Source: Filosporella fistucella (lineage: Eukaryota; Ascomycota; Leotiomycetes; Helotiales). Taken from it: 64,000 bases of DNA. Where the stretch lies: positions 4,216,001 to 4,280,000 of the forward strand of contig JAQJZZ010000010.1 of NCBI GenBank assembly GCA_030077755.1, written 5' to 3'. The notes under the pieces are model-generated. The model had not been told where the DNA came from. It saw only the letters and a list, made by a program, of their open reading frames with translations, and did not search any database. Shown here piece by piece: positions 1 through 13,158 of this stretch. Positions within the stretch are counted from its first letter, which is position 1. Each line of letters begins with the position of its first letter. Made by a program: the position numbers and the translations under genes.

Positions 1-668
1 TTGGCACAATCAAAGGACCATCTATGTACGGTATCTAACGTAATATGTGTCTACGAAATAGAGTCTATTCCCGATTAGTTAATTTAAGAATACCTAAGCA
101 GATAATTAGGACGTATTCACCGAGCTAAGATTTGCTATGACATCAAATTGTGCGGAGGTGAATGCACTTGCTCCTGTAGTGCTCGATTTCTCCTTAATTT
201 CACCAAGATAGCATGGGGTATTTATGAGCTCGGGGCTGTAGTAAGGGATCTATGTTTATTTGCATGACAGAGGCATAAGAGTCCGGGCATATATTAGTAT
301 TATATAGGAGTGTTCGAATACATATATAAGTTCTGCGTCTCTATGAAAAAAGATATATGAAGTCCCTTGGTCGTGGAAGCTTGGAGTGCTGCTTTCACAT
401 TGTTGTGCATGTGGGTAACCTATCCCAGTTACAGTGCCGAGAGTGTCTACGGTAGTAACTTGGCACCTCATTAACATCAAGCGTATCTGAATTCCAAAGC
501 ACATCACAGTCACATCTCGACACTCAAGGAACCTTGCAGCTTCCCGCAACCAACCTGAGGGGATTCTCATCTGTGAATCGGGGGTGTCTCAATCTATACT
601 TTGCAATAAATCGTGGTGAAGTTGTCACGTTCTTGGTCAATCAAGTCTTGACAGCAAGGCGAGGGACA
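1..668. other. Gene-free upstream region
   Basis: No coding region is recognisable here. The sequence is mixed, mildly AT-rich, and probably holds the promoter and 5' leader of the phosphatase gene that follows. Open frames on both strands have no family resemblance. Confidence 0.5.
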
Positions 669-2921
669 ATGCCTCTGCCTTCACATGGGCGTAATGGTAA
701 CTACAAAATGTTAGACGAGCAAAGTGGAACATATGAAGGGACGAAAAGTCTGCACTCCTCGTCCAAGGGACATAGGATACTCTCAAAGGCTTTTCTCGCT
801 GTTGTTACAGGCGCGATTCTATACTGTACATTTGCGATGTTATTTGACGATATGCTGCTCCTTGCTGCTGTTGGGGCAGCAAATTCGTAAGTCCATCCCA
901 TATCCGCATTTTCCTTGAGAATCCGTGAAATATTGATTTTTAATTACTCAATTGCAATACTGATCTTTGCAGCCCGACTCTTGGTGTAGGAACATCCCCA
1001 AAGGCCTCCACGTCATCAGATACACCACAGTATTTTCGTATCTCGCCCGAGCTCTGGGCAGGGTAAGCTGATTTTACCACTCGGTTCAATCCATACGATT
1101 TCCGATCCCAATCCTCCAGACAGTGAGCGAAGTTAGATAGGCTAATTTTGAACAGGCCTACCGCTACGGGAAGGGCGCCATTCCTTGCACAGACAAACCC
1201 AGTGTCATTCGCCCCTACTGTGACTTTTATACCAAACGTGCCTCTAGAGACTGCCCAGCCAATTGCTGGTGGCAACCAAAACCAGAGTGTCTTCCGGCTC
1301 ATGGGGCAATTGTCTCCTTACTCTCCTGGGCCGGGATTCGGGGTTGGAGAGTATCCCTTGCCGCCTGGTGCTGAGATCGTTCAGGTTCAGATGCTGTCTC
1401 GCCATGGATCTCGATATCCGACAACAGGCGACATGTATGAGCTTCCAGCAGATTTCAACCCACCCCCTGTTATAGTATTGATATATTGCAGTGCTAATAC
1501 GTCGTAGTGTCTTTGGTCTAGGAGAAAAAATTAAAAACAATACTGGAAAGTTCAAGGCGACTGGTGCTCTTACTTTCCTCAATACCTGGACGATGGAGCT
1601 AGGAGCTGAGATTCTTGTTCCAAGAGGACGTCAGGAGCTTTTCGAGAGTGGTGTATTGCACTATTACCAATACGCTCAACTTTACAATCCCAACAGCAAA
1701 ATTATTGCTCGTACAACTACCCAAGATCGAATGTTGAAGGTCAGTGCCATCCGTCGTCGTATTTCTAGGACTTAAATGTGAACAGAGCGCAGAGTATTTC
1801 TTAGCTGGATTCTTCGGCCTCGAATGGACAAACAACGCCACTATCGAGGTGATAATTGAGCAAGACGGTTTTAACAACTCGCTTGCTGGCTACAAAAACT
1901 GCAGAAATGCCAGTATGTCGATTCTTACTCTCTATTTGTCAGCGATTCAGGAGGCAAACGGTTTCAAGACGGCCTGGACACTACTCGCCATGCCTTTCTG
2001 CCCTTTGAACTCCATACTAAATTGTCCGTAGACACATATCGAAACTCGGGGGGCAGAAATGCCACTCAGCAATTCGTTCAAACATATCTTCAGAACGCCA
2101 CGGATCGCTTGCAGGCCATGATAGGGCCTGAGGTTCAATGGTCGATTACCGACTCTTATGCTGCGCAGAATATGTGTCCATACGAGACCGTAAGAATCCC
2201 CTGTTATGATGTCCTCTCAAACGCTAACAAGACTTGCGAACAGGTTGCGTATGGCTATTCGGCATTTTGTGATCTATTTACGTATGATGAGTGGGTCAAC
2301 TATGAGTATTCTCTGGACCTGTACTTTGCAGGGAGCTCTTCTTTCCAGTCTCCCACCGGGAGAGCAGTCGGTCTCGGCTACGTGCAAGAGGTAATTGCTA
2401 GATTGGAACATCATTTATTGGGATACTCTGGAAGTCAAATCAATGTGACTTTAGACTCCATGAAGGAGACCTTTCCTCTGAACCAGACCTTGTATTTCGA
2501 CTTCAGCCACGATACAAACATCATGAGTATACTGACGGCATTTGGCTTCAAACAATTCAACACTTTTCTCCCTGCTACGCATCACCTTGGGCCACATAAT
2601 CTCACTGTTTCTCACTTGGAGCCGTTCGGAGCGAGACTTGATATTGAGATCATCAAGACACCGCATCCTTTGTCCGCAAACCGAGAATATGATTCAAGTG
2701 GCAAAGAGACTACCTACCTGCACTTCGTTCTCAACCAGAGGACACTCCCTCTTGGCCTCAGCTTCCCAGAATGTGGAAATGATAGAGTGGATGGATGGTG
2801 TGAATTGGATACCTTTTTAATGACACAGAAAGATGCTGAGAAGTTGGCGAAATATGATTTCGCGTGCAATGGAGAATATGACACTGTATATGGTGAGATT
2901 GATGACGGGGCACCCAAATGA
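669..2921 (+). CDS. Histidine acid phosphatase (phytase-like), membrane-anchored
   Basis: Member of the histidine acid phosphatase branch that includes fungal phytases; it should release phosphate from organic phosphomonoesters outside the cell or in the secretory pathway. Exons read as 669-886, 973-1062, 1156-1434, 1508-1739, 1786-1912 and 2032-2921 (611 residues). The active-site SRHGSRYP has Arg185-His186-Gly187, and the C-terminal proton-donor motif FSHDTN has His475-Asp476. Several NxT/NxS sites fit a glycosylated secretory protein. Instead of a cleavable signal peptide there is a roughly 40-residue hydrophilic head and then a hydrophobic segment at about residues 41-60, so a type II signal anchor is likely. 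The intron at 1435-1507 contains GCTAATAC as a good branch site, which fixes that join. Substrate (phytate or other phosphomonoester) cannot be told from sequence. The ATG at 669 is chosen because the upstream in-frame region lacks conserved character. Confidence 0.85.
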
Positions 2922-5900
2922 TGTTCTGTTTGAGGTGCATCGGAGACAGAGAAGGCGAACGTATATAACACATAGGTGGAAAGCACGTTCTCGTCGTTTT
3001 TCGTCGAAAACCACGATTCTTCTGGAATTGAGCCACCCTCTTGAATCGGCCATGAGTCCACAATCTTGAAAACAGGAAAATAATTGTTCATAGACTCGGA
3101 TTAGACAGAAATGGGAAGTTTTCTCAAAACGCAGCCTTTGTCATTCGTGAATGGCTTAAGGTCGTACAGTACTATACAGTACTGTACTGTAGGTTGAGCT
3201 TGAATGAGGTTCAGCCATCGAACACAAAGCGATAAGATAAGAATTCCGTCCGTGCCATGATAGGAAGCAGAGATCTGCTCCACAACACACACATAACGTT
3301 TGAAAACTTCTAATTTAAGAAGGCCGAAATGAGGACGAAATAAGGAGGCAAGGTTCCCTCGGTGTTCAGGGCGGAGCTCGAAACCGTGGGTGGTCGTGCT
3401 CGGTGATGGCCTGCTGCGTAAGTTCACGGGAAATTTTGAAAGATGCTAAGTTGAGATTGTATCAGACGAGTTCGAGAGTGAAGTCTATTCAGACGAAGGA
3501 TCTCTAGTATATTACACTAGTACAGCGAGCGAAAATCCAACCAGAGAATTAGTTTACAAGGTTCGAGGAATTCTGTGTTTGAAGCATCTGAAGGCTCTAT
3601 AAAAGTATGATGGCAATAGAGTGGAAGCCAAGACGGTCGTCCTCGTCCTGCTGGCTGGGCTGCAGCAGTGTTGATCATTTGGCGACCACCTCAGAACCCA
3701 ATGAATATTTACCACAAATTGTGCTTTGTGTAAGTCCAAATAATGCCTCCCTCAAACATAACTGAGCCAGGATGGGGTGTCTATGTACTCGTTCACTAGG
3801 TATCGTCCCGAGCCTTTCCCTTTCCCTTCAAACTTCCTGGTTGGCCATAGGCCACGGCCACTCACAATTTCACAAACCGTTTCCGTTGCCTCCATGGTAC
3901 AATCCGCCCTATTTGGGGTAGCTCGGGTAGTAGTGATCGGAGAATACTCAGATTGCTAAATGTTAATTCAGTCCGTGCTCGAGCCATGGTGTGGACAGCT
4001 ACCGCCCAAATCAAAATGAAGGCAATTTTATATGCCATAAGGAGTGATCCAACCAGGAGTCTATTCACATGCAGGTTGATGATAAGTGAATTGAACATGT
4101 TAATGACTATGTTTAATGTTATGTAGAATCCCGAGCGGTAGCTATGGCCTATTACGATCGATGTAGTACCGTTGCACTGGCAGAGAAACTGGCCGAGGAG
4201 GAGAGAAGAAAGATATCACACGGGGAGACTGAGAAGGAGGGTGAGCGCGGGGTGATGGATGGGTGGATGGATGGATGGATGGAATTAATAGCTTGAGGAT
4301 GAATGACACAGGACGAATGAAGAGATGAATGACAGAAGAACGAAGACGATGTAATATTAGTTAGAAAGACAGGTAGAATCTTGAGTGGTAGGTGGAGGTA
4401 GGTAATTAAATAATGCACTGGTCTCCGTTGGTGTTGGTCTACGAGGAGGTAGTTCCAATTCCATTTACCTAAGTGATCTACTCCAATTGCCTGATTGAAG
4501 AATTCAACCCCTTTTCTCTCTGGCTTTTCTTCCTCCCTTTGAATTTGGATTTGGCTTTGGCTTTTACCCCTTCCTCTTCTTGGGCTTCGGCTTGTACCTA
4601 CACAGTATCACCCGGCTTCCATTTTCGGACGACACCCCTTTTTTTATTTCATTTTCTTCATTTTCACTTCCACCTTTTTGATACCTTTCCTTGTGGCTAG
4701 TAGGGTATAATCCAAGAACCTACTCGTAAGATACTTATCTATCTAGGTACTTGTATTGTATACGTCTATCTCCACTGTAGGCAGAAATCCTATCTTATTA
4801 TCTATGCCCGGACTTATATAGCCTTTCTCATCGTCCTCCAGATCGAAAGGTGAGGTGTCTGACAATTCCATTGTACTGGACCATGAGGTACAGTATATAC
4901 CTACCTCACGACTTACCCTACTCAGCCATGCCTCTAGCTTATAGAGGCACTACCCCACGCCTTCACCTAAGGCAGCACGTAACCTCCAGTTATCCTTTTG
5001 CATTTGAGTTTGAGTTTGAGTTTGAGTTTGAGCTGTCACGCAGTGTAAATACTGTACATTATACTGTACCATACCTAGGCACCTCACCTAACCTAACGTA
5101 AGGTGGTGACACTCAAGCAAATTAGTGAGATGCCCCCCAATACTTACCTGCAACAGCCACTACCTCCTGAGGACTCAACACTTGAATCTAGGTAACTCAT
5201 ACCTTACTCCTGCTGCACTACAGCTCCAGTGGAACACTCCCTTACTCCCAACACGTAGATGTGCATCCCTAATCAACTATCTACCCACCTATCTTACGAG
5301 TAAATACCTTATCCTCTAGTTCTCCATCTGCACCTCCATTTTCCAATTCCTTCTCTTGACACTCTCCTTTCGTGTGTCGCTATTCCTATTCCTATTCTTG
5401 TTCCTATTTATCTTCTTTTTAATTTCATTCTTATCGCCATCATCGTACCATCCATTTTTCATGTCCGTATTCTGTCTTTAAATCACGGCATATTGTTCCC
5501 ACACCCTGCCATACCTACTTCGTACCTTACCGACCTACCTTACCGACCTACCTTACCTAAATTTACCTACTCATTACTCGTCACCTCTTGCTACCCCATT
5601 CCCCTCACCCTGCAGGTCCCCGTTCCCAGCATCGGCCAGTGTTGTAGCAAAAATACACACTCCCATTTTCTTTCGATCGCTCTACTCTTCTCTCCCATCT
5701 CCTCCGCACCACTCCCCAGAGTAGGAGTAATACGGTACGAGCCCTCATTTACTACCTACCGTCGACTGGTGTTAGTTGCATGTCGCATGTTGCATGCTGC
5801 ATTCATTCATTCATGAATCCAAGCTTCAATTCCCCCAGCTCCCACGCCTTCACCTAAACGCACATACACATACACATACATGTGCTGCAACTTTGATTAA

Positions 5901-7452
5901 TTATTGCCTACAGTACAGTACAGTACCGATCATACCTTGCCTTTACAGTGCCTTACCTTACCTTACCTTACCCTACCTTACCTTCTTATCTTTCAGTCTA
6001 CTTGTCCGAGCTGTCCTGGCCTATTCTGTGCTGCTCTCCGCCGCCGCCGCTCTGCACTTGCAAGGCCCAGGGTCCTAGGAAGCAATTGGGAAGGAACGTG
6101 CTCTGCATTCCACATCCACATCCACTTCTCTGTACTGTACCGTACTCCATTCTTTTTACTTTTTCAACATCTGCTCCGTACCTACCAACCTACCTACCAC
6201 GACAGCGACCACGTCTCCGTCCTCTACACCTTCATTCTCGATCGTCGTCTTCACGCCGTCGCTATCCTACATTCCTTCACAGAACCGTACAAGATCTCAT
6301 CACAATTCACACTACAACAGCTATCTGCACCGCCAATTGTGCGCGACCCCTCGTCTTCAACGGCTCTGTGCAACTCTCACTGTACCATATCTATCGCTAC
6401 CAGACCCAACTTCCGTCGCGATACCGACCTGCACACATCCGGCCTCCTGCCCCCGCGAATTCTTTCGAAGTCGACGCATTTACTTCAATCCATCGCCGTT
6501 GTCAGCGCTCAGGACAATTGAAGGAAATGAATCGGGTATTTTGATTGGACCCTTAATTGAAACCCAACCTCCTAGAATCGAATCTCAATCACCACAATCC
6601 CCCCATTCATTGCAGAGCGCAGCTCAATTACCACGACAAATCAGTAGCGCATGATTCCCGACGACTCGCTCTCCCCCAAAATCAATACCCAAATCCAGAA
6701 GAATTATATCAAGCGCTGCAGACAACTACCCAAGTCCAAGATCCCACCAATGCATTGAACTCAGAACTACCATCTTCCCTGCGAACGTTTACGAATTGCC
6801 GGTACAAGGATAACCGGGCGACGCTTCTATATTTTATTCAGGTGGAATATTTCGAAATAATTTGGAATTGGCATCTTCGGGGAATACCAAGCCTTCTTTG
6901 CTTTGGAGACTACCACCACCGAACTGAGAAATTGCGATTTTGAATTGTTATCAAATTTGCAACAAACTGTAAGTGGTGACCTACTCCACATCTAAAGTTT
7001 CAAAGCGATCCCCCAACGAGAGTCTCAGATGATGACACTGGATTTTCTCGTCTCCCAATGATTTCTTGCCCTTATCCTTCCTCGTCTCTTGTAGTATGCA
7101 AGCGCACTGACTCTGAGCAGCTTAAAACAGTCGGCTTTTGCTCAGGCATATTGGCTTGCCTGCTATAACGTTTCAACCTCCGACACAACGGACATTTATT
7201 TCATCCATAGCTGTTGCTTGCCCAGTCACCGGTAACATCATTGGACGAAATCTGAACTTATCTCCTGTCACGGAATCCCTCATCATCCTCCCGGGAACCA
7301 AGATCTTTAAGCATTTGGAAAGCTAAGCACCGAGTTTCATGGAAACCTGGAAGGCCCTGTCTTGGTAGGCCGCTGGTGGACCCCGATATTCTGTATATCA
7401 TCGTTCGGTGATCTGTTTGGGAAGAATTGGATCTCTTCAAACATCTATCAAA
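2922..7452. other. Long intergenic region and pyrimidine-rich leader
   Basis: About 4.5 kb without a recognisable gene. It holds a GTACAGTAC/TACTGTAC palindrome cluster at 3164-3191, a GGAT microsatellite near 4253-4282, five copies of GAGTTT near 5003-5031, repeated TACCTACC/CCTTA motifs between 4720 and 6200, and a strongly C+T-rich stretch from about 4480 to 6600. The latter is probably the promoter and long 5' leader of the downstream kinesin gene. Open frames inside the pyrimidine-rich part are rich in Pro, Ser, Leu and Tyr and look like composition artefacts. Confidence 0.6.
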
Positions 7453-10400
7453 ATGGCAGCTGCACTCCCTCGCCCATCACGGCCATCATATGGCCCTCCA
7501 ACTACAGCACTGCCTGCCCTACCAACCACAAAGACACGGAAAAGTACAGGTAATATCCCCAATTTCTCGGACTCAAAGTTGGCGCCGACGACTCCAGCGT
7601 TGCCCAAGAGTGGCCTTCGTGCACCCTCTGCGTCACACATTGCACCGCCAACAAGTCCCGGCGCAGGCGGGGGGAACTCGACGCTTCCCAAGGCGAGAGC
7701 GACTCCAGGACTGAATAGTGCTGGGAAATCGATAAGAAAAACCATCAGTATCAACGCATTCCCTCAACCACCTCGAGGGATACGAACAACCAGTCTCCCA
7801 CCAAGTCCGTTATCTGGCGGGGTGACGCCAGGCAGCGGGTTGTCAAGCGGTGGTGGTAGCAGGCGAGAATCCTCAGACACAAGTCATGCTGGAGGCAGCA
7901 AACCCCGAAAACGAAAGACCGGAAGCAGCCCCAAAACCCAAACCTATGCCAACAGCACAACCCCAAGTCTCTTGAATGGCAGTGGTGATAGTAGGTCGAT
8001 ATCTAGTGGTCCAGGCGCGAGAGGCTCGGATGGCCTGTTGAGCTTACCGTCTCCCCCACAAAGCCGAAGTTCAAGTGCTCAAGATTCCTATTCGACTTCT
8101 GCTACCACATTTGATGAAAATGGTGAGGCGCCACGTGGGCGAGAAGTGTCATCTGATATGACTGATGACAAGCGCACATCCAAACCATTGGAAGGCAAGG
8201 GCAACGTCATTGTTAGTGTCAGAGTTCGACCTGATGCTGGAGTGAATGGAGATCGCAGCAAGACAGACGGAGAGTGGATGGTAGATGGACGAAGGTCCCT
8301 GGTGTCGTATCGCGGGAAAGAGGGTGGAGACCACTATTATGGTAAGGGCTGTCTTCAAATCTAGGCGACTTGAAGCTGACAAATACCAGATAATGTTTTT
8401 GCGACTCACGATAATAATGCCAAGGTGTACGATGCCTCTGCCAAACGACTTGTCAGAAGAGTAATGGAAGGATACCACGGTACCGTTTTTGCATATGGAA
8501 TGACTGGTACTGAAACCTTCTCTCATTAAACCCCTCACCGACCACGACTGACACGCACAGGTACTGGGAAAACATTTTCCATGCAGGGAACAGCAACATC
8601 ACCAGGTGTCATTCCTTTAGCAATCACTGATATTTTCTCTTACATTCGGGAAACTCCTTCACGAGAGTTCCTACTTCGGGTCAGCTATTTGGAGATCTAC
8701 AACGAGAAAATACACGATCTCCTCAGTGCTCCACAAGCGGGTGCATTGGGCCCAGGGGCTCAGCAACAGGAAGAGATTAAGCTTCGAGAGGACAGCAAGA
8801 GAGGAGTGTATGCTAGTCCGCTGAAGGAGGAAATTGTCCAGAGCCCCACACAGCTGCTACGAGTGATCGCTAGAGGAGACCATGCCAGACGTACCTCTAG
8901 CACTCAATTCAATGCCAGAAGTTCCCGCAGTCATGCTGTCGTCCAGATTGTAGTCGAAAGTAGGGAGAGGATTCCTGGGAGTGGGGCTATGGGCGACAAC
9001 AAACGTTCGGGACTTCTCCCAGGAGGCGTTCGTGTCTCCACCCTAAGCTTGATTGATCTTGCTGGATCCGAAAGAGCTGCCGAAACCAAAGAGCGCCGGA
9101 CCGAGGGTTCACATATCAACAAAAGTTTACTGACCTTGGGTACCGTTATCGCCCGCCTGTCCGGTGACAAAGATAAGGACGGGAAGCCCACCGATAAAGA
9201 TGGAAAGCATCTACCTTACAGAGATAGTAAACTCACGAGGCTTTTACAGGGAGCTTTGTCTGGGGATTCCCTTGTCAGCATTTTATGCACAATCCAAATT
9301 GGTTCTATGGGCAGCGCTGCAGCTGCAAACACCCATACAGGCGAAACGCTAAATACACTGAAATTTGCTTCTCGGGCCAAGAATAACATAGTCAGCCATG
9401 CCAAAAAGGCCGAGGAGGCTCTGGGAGCTGGTGGGGATGGAGGGGCAAGGGTGTTGCTTGAACGATATCGTATGGAGATTCTTGAATTGCGAAACCAACT
9501 TGACGGCCAGGCGAAGAGCAAGAATGAAGATGACGAGAGAGAGCGTGAGAAAGAGGCCGAGCAGCGACATGAGGAGCAAATGCTGGAGATGCAGCTGGCT
9601 CGAACTGCTTTGAAGGAAAGAATTGAACACCTCAACCGTCTCATTCTGAGTTCCAAGTCAACCGGGGTAAATGCTAGCGGTTCTTACTCCTCATTAGGTA
9701 TGCATCCACGACTCTCGGCCATGGCCTCAAACGGCCATATGTCATCCATGTCAACGCGATCATCAATGGCGCCCTCAACGATTGGCAGGAATTCGTTGGA
9801 ACGCACAGCTTCAGTAAACTCAGTATCAACGATTGGTCAGCTTCCAGGTACTCAACGGTTGTCTGGGGAGCGACTTTCGGGTGGATCGATGGAGGACGAA
9901 GATTCTTTGGGAGAATTTGGTGATGGAACCGCCTCATTGGCGGCCCAGAACCGCGCTTTGCAAGCCGATCTGGCGGACAAGACCCGTTATTGTCAGACTC
10001 TCGAGAAACGCCTCTTGCAAGCCAGACGATCGAGTCATTCAAGGACGTCCGTTGGGTTCTCAAATTCCAAAAATGGGATTATGGTTGGTGAAGATCACGG
10101 AGTCGCAACTCTTTTGAAAGAAAAGGACGCCGAAATTGCCGACTTGCGGGCTAGACTCGATGACAAGGACAGGATGTTGACAGCCTTGAGAAGTGCCGCC
10201 CGATCTCGAGACACTGCAGACCGAGATCCTCGGGCGTCGCAAAGCTTACATATGTTGGAGAATGGTCCGCTCAGCCCAGTCTCGGCTCGGGCATCTCAGT
10301 TACTCGACAATGGGCCCTTGTCCCCAGTCCTCGCCGCTGGACCTATGGGCCTCCTCTCTCCCAAGATTCGGAAACGGACAAAAAGTGTGGATGAGATGAG

Positions 10401-10587
10401 CAAGATGCTGGACGAGATGATCCAGGATCGTGTGGAAAGTGGACAATTGGTAAAAGGGGTGCGTGGAAGCGTGCGGATCGCGAGCGAACGACGGCGCGAA
10501 ACGCTTGCAGATGCGACGGGTGGAATGGATTCTGTCAAAAATTCCACTTTGAGCGAAGAGATGGTGGCCGTGGTTGCCAGCGGTTGA
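7453..10587 (+). CDS. kipA: Kinesin motor protein, KipA/Tea2-like (kinesin-7)
   Basis: Microtubule motor; the Aspergillus relative KipA and fission yeast Tea2 carry polarity factors to microtubule plus ends. Exons 7453-8341, 8390-8506 and 8561-10587 give 1010 residues. A low-complexity Ser/Pro/Gly-rich head of about 245 residues precedes the motor domain, which starts at the GNVIVSVRVRP strand. The P-loop GMTGTGKT is at residues 333-340 and is split by the second intron. Switch I NARSSRSHA and switch II DLAGSE (from Asp501) follow. Behind the motor is YRMEILELRNQL and a charged coiled coil, as in the CENP-E/Kip2 class, then a Ser-rich tail with a second short coiled coil. The start sits in CAAAATGGC, a good fungal initiation context. 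Assignment to KipA rather than another kinesin-7 rests on this layout and is an inference. Confidence 0.88.
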
Positions 10588-13158
10588 TGAACGGGCTTGG
10601 GGAGGGGTTATGTGGTAATGTTTGTACAATTTTTGGTGAATGGGAGGGCGAGGGTGATGGGGATGGCACCAGCCCTCCCTCGGCGATGTTTGCTTTTGGC
10701 GTTTCTGGGTGGCGATTCTCTCTCTGATTCCCTTATACCCCATTTTGCAATCCGTCGTTACCACTAAGGCTTTCATTTTAGTTGCGTTTGATTAGAAAGG
10801 GTGAAGGATGAGTTTTTGGGTTAAGAACGGAGAGTGGCAACACTTGCCGGGTGTAATATGATAGGGACGATCCGTGTGCGGCGTTTGGGGGGTTCTGTAA
10901 GGGGAACTTGGGGGGCCTTATACCAAGACATGAAGAGTGGATAGGGGGGTAGGTGGATAGAAGGAACAATATCACAAAGGATGATTGGCGAAGTTTATTA
11001 TTAAGTTAGGGTGAATATGATGAGGTAGATGCATAGCAGGCCTCATGTCTCTGGTGTAGTTATTGGGTGAGAGGATTGTATAATTGTAGGTGATGTTTGC
11101 AAATTGGCTCTTAAATACGTGTTTGAATGTTGATATATGAAGTATTACGAATGATTGACAAAACCTGACGTGGCAGTGTGAAGCATTCCCTCTTTACAGA
11201 GTTGATATACTTGTACAACATCTTAATGATGGGCAAGTACTGTACGTTATAATAGATACTAGAGGGAGGCAGATAAGGAGGGACAGAAATATTCAGCCTC
11301 CACGTCCAGGTTCCTCTAAAGTAGATACCTACCTAGGCACTGGACCTTGGCTTGGCGAGCTTGGGTACATGTATACGTGTACGGAGAAGGGGGTGGGAAC
11401 GAGAGACACAGCGGGAGGGGAGATGGAAGTGACAGCCGATGTCAGACCGACCCCGACCCCGACTCGGTAGTCAGTCTGCTGCAACCAGTCTCACCAGTCG
11501 GCCCAGTCTCGTCAGTCCAGTCTGACCAGTGAATGGGCCGAGTCGTTTGCCACAACCACGACTTTCATTGCAGGTGGGTGGATCTTGCAGCAGCGGAGCT
11601 ACATGCTAGCGTGTTTCAGAATGTTCCAGGACCAGGGATGATGACGGGCGGAGAGTGGCGTGGACGGTGGATGGCTCGATGGTACATGTACTAGTACAAT
11701 AGGGTACCAGGTACGCAACTACAAGTACTGGGGTCTATGCACGACGGGGCGATCCATCCCAAAATGTATGAGGAGAGGAGGAGGGAAGGAGGAGGAATTA
11801 GAACCCGCAGGACTTCTAACTTCGAAGTATCGTACTGTAAGGTATCGTCATTCTTACCTGTCGTAAAGTACTCCGAAAGGTAAGGTAAGGTAGATACTTT
11901 ATACCGTATCTACTTCGTATGTCCACGTACCCAGCCCAGCTCGCCCAGTCAGAAACAAAGCCAATGGATAGAACCTGCAATGGTCTACCCACCTCAAGCG
12001 TTTCATTTCAAAGTACAACTGCCCATCGTGTCAGCTTCACGTGCTTACTTGCATAAGATACCGACAGTACAGTACCGTGAGGCGTGCTTAGCTTAGGTTC
12101 TTGTACTTGTTCATGCAGCACTGTTGTCTCGAATGTATAGTACCCAATGCCCATGTACCTGTACTGTACTGTACCTCTACAGTACTGGTGCATTTATCCG
12201 CAGTCGATCTTATCGCTCACTCGATTCGCTTCGATTGATTCTCTTTCTCTTTCTGTTTCTCATTAATTTTCTTCTTTTCTTCCTCTTGCTCTTTTCTTCT
12301 TCATCGTCTCGCTTCTTTCCCCTTTCTTGGGAGTCTCCACCTCACATCTACCTCACCAAGGGTTGTCCACTTCCAGCAACGACAATCTTCTCCTCATCCT
12401 CATCCTCCTCCGCCTCTTCTTGTGAGATCCCGATCGCTCATCATCACATTACAAAATCTTGCCACCCTCCATTTTCCCTCCATTGCAGGCTCGGCTGGTA
12501 ACGAGCCAACTATCTACATACATTCCATACCTACTTACCTTACCTTACCTTACCTACCTACCTATCCCACCTACCTGCCTTCATACCTTCTACCTTCCTC
12601 CCTATCTAGCATTTGAATGAACTTGTCCTGTGGTCAAAATTCATCTGCCCACACCCTGTCTCTCTCACCTTGCTATTCGCTATCCAATCTATTTCTTCAA
12701 AGAAAAGAAAGACCCCCAGTTACTCGAAACGTCAACCCTTCCGAGATTTGCCTCTTCTCCACTGTCCGCATTTAGCCGCCAAGTAACTTCAAACGACTTC
12801 TTTTAATCTGTATCTGACATCTCCACACCGACCAAGCTTGCCTGCATCCGTCAAGCATTTTTGTGCTTGTCGAGCTTGTCGACGACCTGAACGGACTGGA
12901 CCTCAACTTCATCCCAACCTCATCCCATCGTCGAACTGCTTGTTCTTTCTCCGCCACATCTGAGCTGAATCTCCTCGTCGGCGCCTTCATCAGTCGTCAA
13001 ACTCTGCCCTCCATCGATGTCTTGATATTCCAATCCCAGCCTAGGGCCTCATATTTCTAGTGCAGGCACAAACGGCACTCATACTGGCAGTCGCCACCAT
13101 TTAATTGCTCACTTCTTACCTTCTCGATCTTCTGGCTGCGCCAATTTTGTCCCATCAA
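10588..13158. other. Intergenic region with pyrimidine-rich leader
   Basis: About 2.6 kb: the 3' region of the kinesin gene, then a promoter zone. It carries tandem AGGTA/CCTTA blocks (11875-11893, 12535-12560), GTACAGTAC-type palindromes (12063-12076, 12154-12188) and a C+T-rich leader from about 12200 to 12730. No gene is recognised. Confidence 0.55.

Noticed and set aside
1435..1507. Coding continuation of the phosphatase exon through MYELPADFNPPP
   Set aside because: GTATGA at the start, a GCTAATAC branch site and GTAG at the end show an intron; removing it joins TTGD to VFGLGEKI in frame.
5904..6544. Two overlapping open frames of about 200 codons in the pyrimidine-rich leader
   Set aside because: Composition-driven (Leu/Pro/Ser/Tyr-rich), in two frames at once, with no family resemblance and no intron logic.
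8931..9656. Open frames antisense to the kinesin exon
   Set aside because: Shadows of the conserved motor-domain codons on the opposite strand; the plus frame explains the sequence.
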